DNA of 13,194 nucleotides from Candidatus Falkowiibacteriota bacterium (GCA_903937325.1 CAIZYV010000017.1:1-13194), one strand, 5' to 3'; counted from the stretch's first letter, positions 5,268 through 11,997 are shown. The notes: generated by a model from the letters alone, not told the origin. Numbers and translations: made by a program.

Positions 5268-7250
5268 ATGAATATTACCGAGTTAGCCCGCATTCTCCGT
5301 ATTTCTCCGCAAGAGTTGCGTGATTTATTGCCAGAACTCGGTTTTGCGATTGGACAGAAAGCGATTAAGGTTGACAATAATACTGCTAAGAAAATTATTA
5401 AAAATTGGCCAGCCTTTAGACGCCAATGGGAACAGCGTAAAGCAGTGGAGAGGGCAAAAAAACAGGATGAAGCGATTTTACCTAAAGAAAAGAAGACAAT
5501 TTATATCCCAAACGTCATTACTGTTCGGGCTTTAGCGGAAATTTCGCAAATTCCAATCAACCGGCTATTAACGGAATTGATTAAGAATGGCGTTTTTGCT
5601 TCTATTAATGAAAAAATTGACTTTGATACTGCTTCTATTATTGGTAGCGATCTTAATTTAGATGTGCAGTTACTCTTAGCCGCGGAAGATGACGGTGAAG
5701 CGGAAGAGAAAAAATTACAAGATATTTTAGATTTGGAAAAACCGGAAGATTTACAGGCGCGGCCGCCGGTCATTGTTGTTATGGGTCACGTCGATCACGG
5801 CAAAACAAAATTGCTTGATTCAATTCGTCTAACCAATGTTATTGCTGGTGAAGCGGGCGGTATCACTCAGCATATTGGTGCCTATCAGGTGGTGCGCAAA
5901 GATAAGCGCCTAACTTTTATTGATACTCCTGGTCACGAAGCCTTTACCGCCATGCGTAGCCGTGGTGCGAAAGTTGCTGATATTGCTATCTTAGTGGTGG
6001 CAGCCGATGACGGTGTTAAGCCGCAAACTGTCGAAGCTTTCCGTATTATTGAAGCGGCCAAATTACCCTTTTTAGTAGCGATTAATAAGATTGATAAACC
6101 GGAAGCCGATATAATGCGTACAAAACAAGATTTAGCTAACCAATTAAATATCACCCCGGAAGATTGGGGCGGTCAGACTATTTGTGCGCCTATCTCAGCT
6201 AAAGAAGGCACTGGTATCGAAGACTTGCTCGATTTAGTTATTTTAACGACTGATGCTGAATTAGGCGATTCTTTACGGGCTAATCCTGAGGCTGATGCCG
6301 CCGGCACGGTGGTAGAATCTAATGTTGATAAGGCCGCTGGTCCTGTCGCCACTATTTTAATTCAAAATGGTACTTTGCGCGTTGGTGATCAGTTATGTTT
6401 TGAAGACGTTATTTATGGTAAGGTTAAATCTTTAAAAAATCATAAAGGAGAAAATATTGAAGAAGCTGGCCCTTCCGTGCCTGTAAAGATTTTAGGTTTA
6501 AAAATTTCTCCGTCGGTCGGTGATATTCTTTATGTCGGTGATGGTCAGAAATTAAAGATGCGCAAGATTAAAAGTACTGATGAAAAAAAGGAAAAAATCA
6601 TGTCCATTGCTCAGCAAGAAAATAATGATGAAGGCGTGCCTAAGGTTAATATTTTAATTAAAAGTGATTTTTTAGGATCGGCCGAAGCAATTGAAGAGTC
6701 TTTAATGAAAATTAATACCGAAAGAGTGAAGGTGAAGATTATTGCTAAAGGTTTGGGTAATGTTACTGAGGGAGATATCAAGAGGGCGGAAGATTCTAGT
6801 GCTCAGATTATTTGTTTTAATACCAAAATGCCGCCAGCCGTAGAAAATTTGGCGCGTAGTCAAAATATTCCTGTTTCTTCTTTTTCTATTATTTATGATT
6901 TAATTAAATACGTTAAAGCGGAAATGCAGAAATTAGTGCCGGAGGAAGTTACTAGAGTTAATCTTGGTAAATTAAAGATTTTGGCAATTTTCCGCACGGA
7001 AAAACAACAGCAAATTGTTGGCGGTAAAGTCTTGTCTGGCCGTCCTGAAAATAACGCGATGGTTAATGTCTGGCGCGGTGAAGAATTTATTACCACTGGG
7101 AGTATCAGTAGTCTGCAGTCGGCCAAGCAAGAAGTTAAATTTGTCGAAGAAGGAGAGGAGTGCGGTTTAAAATTTGAAGGTCAACCTCTTATTCAAGAGG
7201 CCGATATTTTAGAATTTTATCGCGAAGATAGAAAAACAGAAACTTTATAA
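5268..7250 (+). CDS. infB: translation initiation factor IF-2
   Basis: IF-2 is the GTPase that brings initiator tRNA to the small subunit and joins the subunits. The 660-residue protein is shorter than the E. coli (890) and B. subtilis (716) factors because the N-terminal linker is short. Two IF2-N-like modules are visible (about 1-50, MNITELARIL..., and 78-135, IPNVITVRALAEIS...). The GTPase domain has G1 GHVDHGKT (173-180), G2 GGITQHIG (197-204), G3 DTPGH (219-223), G4 NKID (273-276) and G5 SAKEG (310-314). Domains II-IV follow, ending in the family's GSISSLQ and ECGLKFEG blocks (611-638). The stop codon lies one base before the rbfA ATG, so the two are translationally linked. Confidence 0.98.
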   Translation: MNITELARILRISPQELRDLLPELGFAIGQKAIKVDNNTAKKIIKNWPAFRRQWEQRKAVERAKKQDEAILPKEKKTIYIPNVITVRALAEISQIPINRLLTELIKNGVFASINEKIDFDTASIIGSDLNLDVQLLLAAEDDGEAEEKKLQDILDLEKPEDLQARPPVIVVMGHVDHGKTKLLDSIRLTNVIAGEAGGITQHIGAYQVVRKDKRLTFIDTPGHEAFTAMRSRGAKVADIAILVVAADDGVKPQTVEAFRIIEAAKLPFLVAINKIDKPEADIMRTKQDLANQLNITPEDWGGQTICAPISAKEGTGIEDLLDLVILTTDAELGDSLRANPEADAAGTVVESNVDKAAGPVATILIQNGTLRVGDQLCFEDVIYGKVKSLKNHKGENIEEAGPSVPVKILGLKISPSVGDILYVGDGQKLKMRKIKSTDEKKEKIMSIAQQENNDEGVPKVNILIKSDFLGSAEAIEESLMKINTERVKVKIIAKGLGNVTEGDIKRAEDSSAQIICFNTKMPPAVENLARSQNIPVSSFSIIYDLIKYVKAEMQKLVPEEVTRVNLGKLKILAIFRTEKQQQIVGGKVLSGRPENNAMVNVWRGEEFITTGSISSLQSAKQEVKFVEEGEECGLKFEGQPLIQEADILEFYREDRKTETL

Positions 7251-7251
7251 T

Positions 7252-7611
7252 ATGGCAAAAGTAGAACAGCTTAATGAATTATTGCACCGAGAACTCTCGG
7301 CGGCCATTAATCGGGAATTAGATTTTCCCGAAGTTTTTGTGACGATTGTTTATGTTTCTTGCAATCCTGATTTACAATTTGCCAAAGTCGGCATCTCTGT
7401 TTTACCTGATCGTTTAGCTGGCACGGCTATCAAAAAGTTGAAAGCTGCCTCAGGTCGTTTGGCGGCAGCGGTTATGAAGAAAACACGCTTGCGTAAAGTG
7501 CCGCGCCTTGTCTGGTCTTTTGATCCAACGGAAAGGAAGGCGGCTGTTTTGGATGATTTTTTTCTTCATATGGAAGCGGAAGATTCGACAAACTATTTAA
7601 GTGAAGATTAA
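7252..7611 (+). CDS. rbfA: ribosome-binding factor A
   Basis: RbfA helps mature the 5' end of 16S rRNA and the 30S subunit. The 119-residue protein is a single type II KH-like domain: N-terminal helix VEQLNELLHRELSAAINRE (4-22), strands around FVTIVYVSCNPDLQFAKV (29-46), the family's A-x-G kink A66-S67-G68, then LRKVPRLVWSFD (80-91). The AKV and VPRL blocks match the family closely. It starts one base after the infB stop, the usual bacterial order, and has no separate promoter or Shine-Dalgarno. Confidence 0.93.
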   Translation: MAKVEQLNELLHRELSAAINRELDFPEVFVTIVYVSCNPDLQFAKVGISVLPDRLAGTAIKKLKAASGRLAAAVMKKTRLRKVPRLVWSFDPTERKAAVLDDFFLHMEAEDSTNYLSED

Positions 7612-7637
7612 TTTTTTTCGTTATTTTTGTATTTTTT

Positions 7638-7658
7638 ACCCCTTTTTAGGGGTTTTTT
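7638..7658 (+). terminator. terminator of infB-rbfA
   Basis: ACCCCT and AGGGGT pair around a TTTT loop and are followed by a T-run (7653-7658). It lies 26 bases after the rbfA stop. It closes the infB-rbfA unit and separates it from the unknown gene and the DHH gene that would usually follow. Confidence 0.85.
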
Positions 7659-7677
7659 GTTAGCTTTTTTATTATTA

Positions 7678-7706
7678 TTGACTGAAATTAAGTTTTATGA
7701 TTAAAT
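7678..7706 (+). promoter_or_regulatory. promoter for the repeat-protein gene
   Basis: TTGACT (7678-7683), 17-base spacer, TTAAAT (7701-7706). The -35 is as in the other promoters here; the -10 matches the consensus in four of six positions. The start near 7713 would give a leader of about 80 bases to the ATG at 7794. Confidence 0.5.
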
Positions 7707-7793
7707 AATAAGTTGCTGTTTATCAGCAGTCCCTATTGCCGGGCATGGCATAAAAATCGTTCGTTTATAAATAAAAACCAAAAAAATCAGAAA

Positions 7794-8708
7794 ATGAAAA
7801 CATTAAAACCTTTTCATGAATCGATTATCGATGCTATTAATCGTTGTGGTTATGGTACTATCCGCTTTTTAGCCGAAGTGATAACTAAAACGGCTGTGCC
7901 TGAAAATCACGACGCGATTATCGATGCCTGGGTGGCTAAGGCTGCTATAATGCGTTTCGCTCCGCATTATCAGGTTACCGAAAGCCTGTTAGCTCAAAAA
8001 AAAGCATTAGAAAATGGTGCTAAAATTGAGCAAAAACCATTCCACGAATCAATCGTAGAAATTTTAACTAAGAATGAGCCGGCTCTTGATTGGCTTGTCT
8101 GGCTGATCGAAAAAACAATCATTCCAAAAAACCATAATAAAATTATTAGCGTGTTAGAGCGCAACAAAAAGTTTATTTTGGATCCTCGGTATACCAAAAC
8201 CATTAACAGTCTTCGCTTTCAGCAACGAGAAAGTATTGAAAAGATTACCGTTGTTCTGAAAGCGTTGGATGGTAGTCGCTCAATCAGAAATTCCAAATCT
8301 GTCTTCACCGGGGGTATTGATGGTGTTTTTTCTCATGTTGATCCCAAGGCTGGTGCGCAAACACAACAGACAAAATTAAGTTTTTCGGCTGCTCTCGGCG
8401 CCGGTATTGGCACTTTTGCTGATTTATCAGCAGACTTGGAAGAAATTTATTTATCGCAACATCAAATTGTTGAGTTGTATGAATCCCACATCGACGCGAT
8501 AAAAGATTTAAGGTTACTCATTTTTATTAAAAAAAACGAATTTAAAAAAAATGATGAAAATAACCTTAAAGATAACACTGCCTTGGTATTTGTTGACATG
8601 GAGGGAGATGAGCCATACATCTATTTGTATGATTTAACTTTATCTTCTTTGCAAGAGATATTGGGTCAGTGCGCTTTTGTCTGTCCGCAATTTGTAACGG
8701 CAGAATAA
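7794..8708 (+). CDS. unknown protein with an internal duplication
   Basis: I do not recognise this 304-residue protein. Two copies of a ~70-residue unit are visible: residues 5-73 and 81-149 both begin KPFHESI, share T-x-(I/V)-P-x-NH-xx-II in the middle (33-43 and 108-118), then P-x-Y (57-59 and 131-133), SL, and an E at the end; the offset stays at 74-76 residues. The rest (150-304) is single-copy, with a Gly/Ala-rich stretch (SAALGAGIGTFADLSADL, 198-215), a lysine/asparagine-rich segment (246-259) and likely strands TALVFVDME and PYIYLYDL. There is no signal peptide or clear membrane helix. The frame opens at a TTG (7713), but its extra 27 residues read like untranslated leader, so the ATG at 7794 is preferred. 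It has its own promoter and terminator and splits rbfA from the DHH gene. No function can be given. Confidence 0.8.
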   Translation: MKTLKPFHESIIDAINRCGYGTIRFLAEVITKTAVPENHDAIIDAWVAKAAIMRFAPHYQVTESLLAQKKALENGAKIEQKPFHESIVEILTKNEPALDWLVWLIEKTIIPKNHNKIISVLERNKKFILDPRYTKTINSLRFQQRESIEKITVVLKALDGSRSIRNSKSVFTGGIDGVFSHVDPKAGAQTQQTKLSFSAALGAGIGTFADLSADLEEIYLSQHQIVELYESHIDAIKDLRLLIFIKKNEFKKNDENNLKDNTALVFVDMEGDEPYIYLYDLTLSSLQEILGQCAFVCPQFVTAE

Positions 8709-8714
8709 CATTTT

Positions 8715-8771
8715 AAACCCTTGATTTTCAATGCTTAGCTACGGCTGAGTTTTGAATCTCAAGGGTTTTTT
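8715..8771 (+). terminator. terminator of the repeat-protein gene
   Basis: AAACCCTTGA (8715-8724) and TCAAGGGTTT (8759-8768) pair over 10 bp; inside, TTCAA/TTGAA and CTTAGC/GCTGAG continue the stem to a TACG loop, making a long, nearly continuous hairpin, followed by T8766-8771. It begins 6 bases after the stop codon at 8708. It is unusually large for this window. Confidence 0.85.
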
Positions 8772-8797
8772 ATTTAAGAAAAACTTATTTGCCTGCT

Positions 8798-8826
8798 TTG
8801 ACTTTCTCGTTTTTTTCCGTTAGAAT
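8798..8826 (+). promoter_or_regulatory. promoter of the DHH gene
   Basis: TTGACT (8798-8803), 17-base spacer, TAGAAT (8821-8826; five of six consensus). The transcript start should be near 8832-8834, while the ATG is at 8835, so the message would be leaderless or have one to three leader bases. Confidence 0.7.
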
Positions 8827-8834
8827 ATCAGGTT

Positions 8835-9848
8835 ATGCCAATTAAAGAACGGTTAATCAAGGCTTATGAAATGATGCGCTCAGCGCACCGTATTTTATTA
8901 GTGGCTCATCTACGGCCGGACGGCGACGCCTTATCTTCTTTGGCTGCTTTGCGTTTGATTGCTCTTTCTTTAGGTAAGGAAGTATTCGTTTTCGCTAAGG
9001 ATAAGAATAAGGAACTTTTTGATTATTTACCGGGGTTTACTGAGATTGAAGGTGATTATGATAATTTACAAAAAGCAGGCGCTTGGCGGGAACGCTTCGA
9101 TCTGATAATTGTGGCTGATTGCGGTTCTTTAGCGCGCACTGCTTTAGCGGACGAAATAAAAGATTTTCAAAAGCAAGGTGGTAAAGTAATGGAATTCGAT
9201 CATCATCCGCCGGTGGATGATTATGCTGATTTAGAAATACGTTATCCTGATTTATCATCTACTTCTGAATTAATTTATAATTTTATTGTCGCTAATAAAA
9301 TCACCTTTACCCGTGAATTAGCTGATTGTGTGTTAACAGGTATTTTAACCGATACGGGTAATTTTCTTTATCCTTCGGCTGGCGATGCTACCATGCGAGC
9401 TTCATCGGCCGCTTTAGAAGCCGGCGCTCATTATGCTAAAATTGTAAATTATACTTTGCACAATAAAGACATGGTAATGATCAGGCTTTGGGGCCTGGCC
9501 TTGGAACGCTTACATCTAAATACTCGCTATCAGATTGCTAGTTCAGTTTTGACTCGTGCTGATATTAATAAAATCACGGGAGTAAAAAATATGGACAGTG
9601 CCGCCGAAAGCGATTTGTTTAGCGGTTTGGCCGGTTTTTTAAGTAATGTGGCGGGAGTAAAAGCGATTATGCTTTTATATGAAGATCAGCAGGGAATGAT
9701 TAAAGGTAGCCTGCGGAGTACTCCGGGAGGATTTTTAGTTGATAAGCTTGCGCGTGCTTTAGGCGGTGGCGGGCATGAACGGGCGGCCGGATTTGCTCTG
9801 GCTGGTAAATTAGAGAAGCGCGCTAAAAGTTGGGTGGTGATTAATTAA
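8835..9848 (+). CDS. nrnA: DHH/DHHA1 phosphoesterase, NrnA type
   Basis: The family degrades short RNA oligonucleotides (nanoRNA) and in some members removes the 3' phosphate from pAp. The 337-residue protein has the DHH domain metal-binding motifs HLRPDGDALSS (25-35), VADCGS (93-98), the signature EFDHHP (120-125) and GILTDTGNF (169-177), then a DHHA1 domain with GSLRS (291-295) and GGGGHERAAGF (310-320). Size and domain order fit NrnA rather than RecJ or cyclic-di-AMP phosphodiesterase, which carry extra domains. In many bacteria this gene directly follows infB-rbfA; here it is set apart by a self-contained unit and has its own promoter. The pAp activity is a family property and cannot be judged from the sequence. 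Confidence 0.9.
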   Translation: MPIKERLIKAYEMMRSAHRILLVAHLRPDGDALSSLAALRLIALSLGKEVFVFAKDKNKELFDYLPGFTEIEGDYDNLQKAGAWRERFDLIIVADCGSLARTALADEIKDFQKQGGKVMEFDHHPPVDDYADLEIRYPDLSSTSELIYNFIVANKITFTRELADCVLTGILTDTGNFLYPSAGDATMRASSAALEAGAHYAKIVNYTLHNKDMVMIRLWGLALERLHLNTRYQIASSVLTRADINKITGVKNMDSAAESDLFSGLAGFLSNVAGVKAIMLLYEDQQGMIKGSLRSTPGGFLVDKLARALGGGGHERAAGFALAGKLEKRAKSWVVIN

Positions 9849-9894
9849 AATATTAGTATCGCTTAGTACTATATTTATAGCTATTTTTTGTCCT

Positions 9895-9923
9895 TTGACA
9901 TTAATCTTTTTAAATTATATAAA
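9895..9923 (+). promoter_or_regulatory. promoter of the 96-residue gene
   Basis: A perfect TTGACA (9895-9900) followed after 17 bases by TATAAA (9918-9923), or after 15 by TATATA (9916-9921). The ATG lies at 9926, at most a few bases from the -10, so the transcript would start at or just past the A of the ATG. Either the shorter spacing is used and the message is leaderless, or the gene is also read through from the DHH gene, after which only a weak AT-rich hairpin (about 9850-9874) is seen. Confidence 0.55.
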
Positions 9924-9925
9924 AA

Positions 9926-10216
9926 ATGAAAAAAATCGAGAAAAAAAGAAAAAGGCCTCAGACCTATTGGTTTGCGGAGCCTTTAAATTCGCTGACGAAT
10001 GAATCTATTGCCAGAGAATTAGCCAAAGATTCTGATGTGTCTGAAATGCTAGATCTTAATATCGGTGATAACCGAAAGCGCAAGGTTTTCCAGTTGCCTA
10101 GTTATAATTTAGTATCACTGTTGAGAGCTGGGCGTTTACAATTCGGCTTTAAATTTAATATTTATCGCCGGCAAGGATTATACGGCAAAGTATCGACTTG
10201 GGTATTTGGTAAATAG
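9926..10216 (+). CDS. small basic protein, unknown
   Basis: A 96-residue protein I do not recognise. The N-terminus is strongly basic (MKKIEKKRKRPQTYWF), the middle is acidic and helical in look (SIARELAKDSDVSEMLDLNIGD, about 28-48), and the C-terminal third is basic and aromatic (LRAGRLQFGFKFNIYRRQGLYGK). Charge and size would fit a nucleic-acid- or ribosome-associated protein, but that is only inference. A consensus promoter before it and a strong terminator after it support a real gene; it ends in TAG. No other start codon lies near enough to use. Confidence 0.75.
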   Translation: MKKIEKKRKRPQTYWFAEPLNSLTNESIARELAKDSDVSEMLDLNIGDNRKRKVFQLPSYNLVSLLRAGRLQFGFKFNIYRRQGLYGKVSTWVFGK

Positions 10217-10237
10217 CCGGTCAAACGCGTCTTCTTA

Positions 10238-10267
10238 AAAGGCTCTTTATAGAGCCTTTATTTTTTT
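10238..10267. terminator. terminator between the small gene and trmD
   Basis: AAAGGCTCT (10238-10246) and AGAGCCTTT (10251-10259) form a perfect 9-bp stem with a TTAT loop, then a T-run 10261-10267 on the plus strand. It ends the 96-residue gene. The stem overlaps the trmD stop codon (10258-10260); on the minus strand a shorter U-run follows, so it probably ends trmD as well. Confidence 0.9.
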
Positions 10268-10929
10268 ATCTTCTGTTTTTTTTGTCGCCAAGCTTTAATC
10301 TTGGCGTGGTTTCCTTCTAGAAGTACGGCGGGTACTCGATATTTTTTGCTTTCCGCTTCAAAAAGAGCCGGTCTGGTATATTGCGGATATTCTAAAATAT
10401 TTGGTTCGGAATGAGATTCTTCGCTTATACTTTCGGCGTTACCAAGTACGCCAGGTAATAAACGGGTAATTGAATCAATGATAATTAAAGCCGGCAATTC
10501 GCCGCCGGTGAGAACATAATCTCCAACAGAAATCTCAACGTCGACAAATTTCTTGACGCGCTCATCTACTCCTTCATAGCGACCGCAGACAAAAATTATT
10601 TCTTCTAATTCGGCATATTGTTTCGCTAATTTTTGATTCCAAGTTTTACCGCTAGCGGAGAGTAAAATAATCTTTCTTTTTTTATCCGCTGTTTTGCTTT
10701 TTTTCTTGATATCTTTTAAGGCGGCATAAAGAGGTTCGATTTTCATCAGCATGCCGGCACCGCCGCCATAAGGAGCGTCATCAACGGTACGATGGCGATC
10801 ATGCGTCCAATCACGGGGGTTATATTTTTCTATCTTGATTATTTTCTTATCCAAGGCTCTTTTTATAATGCTATCACCGAGATAAGAATCAAGAATATCA
10901 GGAAAGATGCTTAAAATTTTGAATTTCAT
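10258..10929 (-). CDS. trmD: tRNA (guanine-37-N1) methyltransferase
   Basis: TrmD methylates G37 next to the anticodon, using S-adenosylmethionine, to keep the reading frame. The 223-residue protein (E. coli: 255) has the N-terminal [18 protein letters not shown] (54-60), the trefoil-knot SAM-binding blocks [10 protein letters not shown] (115-124) and [13 protein letters not shown] (134-146), the linker [18 protein letters not shown] (170-187) and the C-terminal [14 protein letters not shown] (202-215). In the linker the family's catalytic Asp seems replaced by, or shifted to, a Glu (170 or 171); this needs an alignment. The C-terminal domain is shorter than in E. coli. A terminator separates it from khpA, and rimM, normally between them, is missing. 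The ATG at 10929 has no Shine-Dalgarno. Confidence 0.96.
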   Translation of the reverse strand: MKFKILSIFPDILDSYLGDSIIKRALDKKIIKIEKYNPRDWTHDRHRTVDDAPYGGGAGMLMKIEPLYAALKDIKKKSKTADKKRKIILLSASGKTWNQKLAKQYAELEEIIFVCGRYEGVDERVKKFVDVEISVGDYVLTGGELPALIIIDSITRLLPGVLGNAESISEESHSEPNILEYPQYTRPALFEAESKKYRVPAVLLEGNHAKIKAWRQKKQKIKK

Positions 10930-10937
10930 ATGCTGTT

Positions 10938-10966
10938 ATTTTATAACAAAAAAGCCGGATTGGGAA
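10938..10966 (-). promoter_or_regulatory. possible trmD promoter
   Basis: On the minus strand TTCCCA (10966-10961), 17-base spacer, TAAAAT (10943-10938). The -35 lies in the loop of the terminator after khpA. The start would fall near 10931, one to three bases from the ATG at 10929. The -35 is poor, so this is tentative; it is proposed because the terminator would otherwise leave trmD without a source of transcription. Confidence 0.3.
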
Positions 10967-10979
10967 ATCCGACTTTTTT
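10948..10979 (-). terminator. terminator between khpA and trmD
   Basis: In minus-strand RNA a 14-bp stem (10979-10966 with 10961-10948, loop of four) has the core GTCGGATT/AATCCGGC and is flanked by six A and six T. The one non-Watson-Crick position is a G-U wobble on the minus strand but a C-A mismatch on the plus strand, so it is built for khpA transcripts. It begins 17 bases after the khpA stop. Confidence 0.85.
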
Positions 10980-10995
10980 ATATTCTCTTTCGAAA

Positions 10996-11331
10996 TTAGA
11001 TCTTTAAATCATCCAGAGCGGAAGTATCAACATCGCTTAAGTCGGTCACGCTATCGCTAGCGGGGCGGCTGCTGCGGCGGTTGCCTCCTTCTGGGTCATA
11101 AATCTTTAAATTAACACGAGAGTTATTTTTGGCACCGACGATCTTTAAGAGAGTGCGGATCGCTTGTGCGGTTTGGCCCTTGCGGCCGATGACATAACCC
11201 ATATCGGCTGGGTTGATCTTTAGGGTTAAAAGTACCCCCATTTCATCAACGGTCCGATCGACAGAAACGTCGTTAGGATTACTGACGATGTTCTTCACAA
11301 TCATCTCGAGAAACTGTTTGTCTGCTTCCAT
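10996..11331 (-). CDS. khpA: KH-domain RNA-binding protein KhpA
   Basis: KhpA (YlqC family) is a small KH-domain RNA-binding protein, found in some bacteria as a partner of KhpB. The 111-residue protein has an N-terminal helix (ADKQFLEMIVKNIVSNP, 3-19), strand VLLTLKINP, and the KH core DMGYVIGRKGQTAQAIRTLL (43-62) with GxxG loop G49-R-K-G52. Family members are usually about 76-80 residues; this one has an extra Ser/Asp-rich C-terminal tail of about 30 residues (82-111). It follows rpsP as in most bacteria. Its own promoter is predicted at 11435-11463, giving a leader of about 97 bases with two small hairpins (11411-11424 and 11361-11374). Confidence 0.92.
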   Translation of the reverse strand: MEADKQFLEMIVKNIVSNPNDVSVDRTVDEMGVLLTLKINPADMGYVIGRKGQTAQAIRTLLKIVGAKNNSRVNLKIYDPEGGNRRSSRPASDSVTDLSDVDTSALDDLKI

Positions 11332-11434
11332 ATTTGTTGTTGCTGGGCTTTCGAATCAGTCGGATTAATATCCGTCGAACTGGAAAGATCCTAGACTTAA
11401 ATTATATTATCTTGCTGACGCAAGACTTATACTA

Positions 11435-11463
11435 ATCTTATAATTATCGTTTACCTTTGTCAA
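11435..11463 (-). promoter_or_regulatory. khpA promoter
   Basis: On the minus strand a perfect TTGACA (11463-11458), 17-base spacer, TAAGAT (11440-11435; four of six). The -35 begins one base after the rpsP stop codon. A perfect TATAAT (11406-11401) lies farther on but has no -35 at proper distance. Expected start near 11428. Confidence 0.5.
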
Positions 11464-11464
11464 T

Positions 11465-11893
11465 TTAGGCTTGAGCTTCCGGAGTATTTTCTGTTTCAGC
11501 GACAGTCTCAACAACTGGTGCTTCTTCAACGGAGGCTTCTTCGCTTGGGGTGGGGGCGGCCACTTTTTCGGCAGCTGCACGCTTATCCGTTTTTGATTTT
11601 AATTGTCCGGCGCGTTTTTCGTTTACTTTACCGGCCTTAGAAGCGGCAACCTTAGCGCCTTCAATAATGCCCTTACCAATTAATAGATTATTAATCGTTG
11701 CGGTCATTCCTGCTCCTTTGCTGAGCCAATATTTAACTCTTTCTCCTTTAACTTGTAAATCTTTAGAATAAGGATTATAAGAGCCTAAAATTTCCAAAGA
11801 ATTACCATAAGGATCACGGCCTTTTTCGGAAATAATAAGACGAAAGACTTTTTTGTTTGTTTTTCCAATCTTGGATAGTTTTATCATTAACAT
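11465..11893 (-). CDS. rpsP: ribosomal protein bS16
   Basis: bS16 is a small-subunit protein needed for 30S assembly. The 142-residue protein has the family's N-terminal half in full: MLMIKLSKIGK, KKVFRLIISEKGRDPYG (14-30), LEILGSYNP (33-41), ERVKYWLSKGA (51-61) and ATINNLLIGKG (65-75). bS16 is usually about 80-90 residues; here a tail of about 60 follows, first Lys/Ala-rich (80-112) and then Ala/Glu/Pro/Val-rich and acidic (113-142). MLMIKL suits the first ATG (11893), though a second ATG at 11887 is possible. The promoter at 11968-11996 gives a leader of about 68 bases. Upstream lies pnp, downstream khpA, as in many rpsP operons. Confidence 0.96.
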   Translation of the reverse strand: MLMIKLSKIGKTNKKVFRLIISEKGRDPYGNSLEILGSYNPYSKDLQVKGERVKYWLSKGAGMTATINNLLIGKGIIEGAKVAASKAGKVNEKRAGQLKSKTDKRAAAEKVAAPTPSEEASVEEAPVVETVAETENTPEAQA

Positions 11894-11967
11894 ATAGGGT
11901 TGTTTAGCGGCGCTTTCGCACGGTTAGTCCAGACGAATAACGCGATTCTATTTTTCTTTATTGACAA

Positions 11968-11996
11968 ATATTAGCTTGAGGCTGGAAAAAAGTCAA
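11968..11996 (-). promoter_or_regulatory. rpsP promoter
   Basis: On the minus strand TTGACT (11996-11991), 17-base spacer, TAATAT (11973-11968), identical in hexamers and spacing to the rny and infB promoters. The -35 begins one base after the pnp stop codon. Expected start near 11961. No terminator for pnp was found before it, so read-through from pnp is also likely. Confidence 0.7.
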
Positions 11997-11997
11997 G

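Noticed and set aside
7713..7793. TTG start extending the repeat protein by 27 residues
   Set aside because: The extension coincides with the predicted transcript start and does not look like part of the repeat unit that begins right after the ATG at 7794.
11550..11771. Plus-strand open frame within rpsP
   Set aside because: A shadow of the Ala/Lys-rich S16 coding sequence; no homology features or promoter. The frames opposite infB, the DHH gene and pnp were left out for the same reason.
11961..11966. TTGACA on the plus strand upstream of pnp's end
   Set aside because: No -10 at proper spacing and no plus-strand gene downstream; the sequence is part of the rpsP leader on the other strand.
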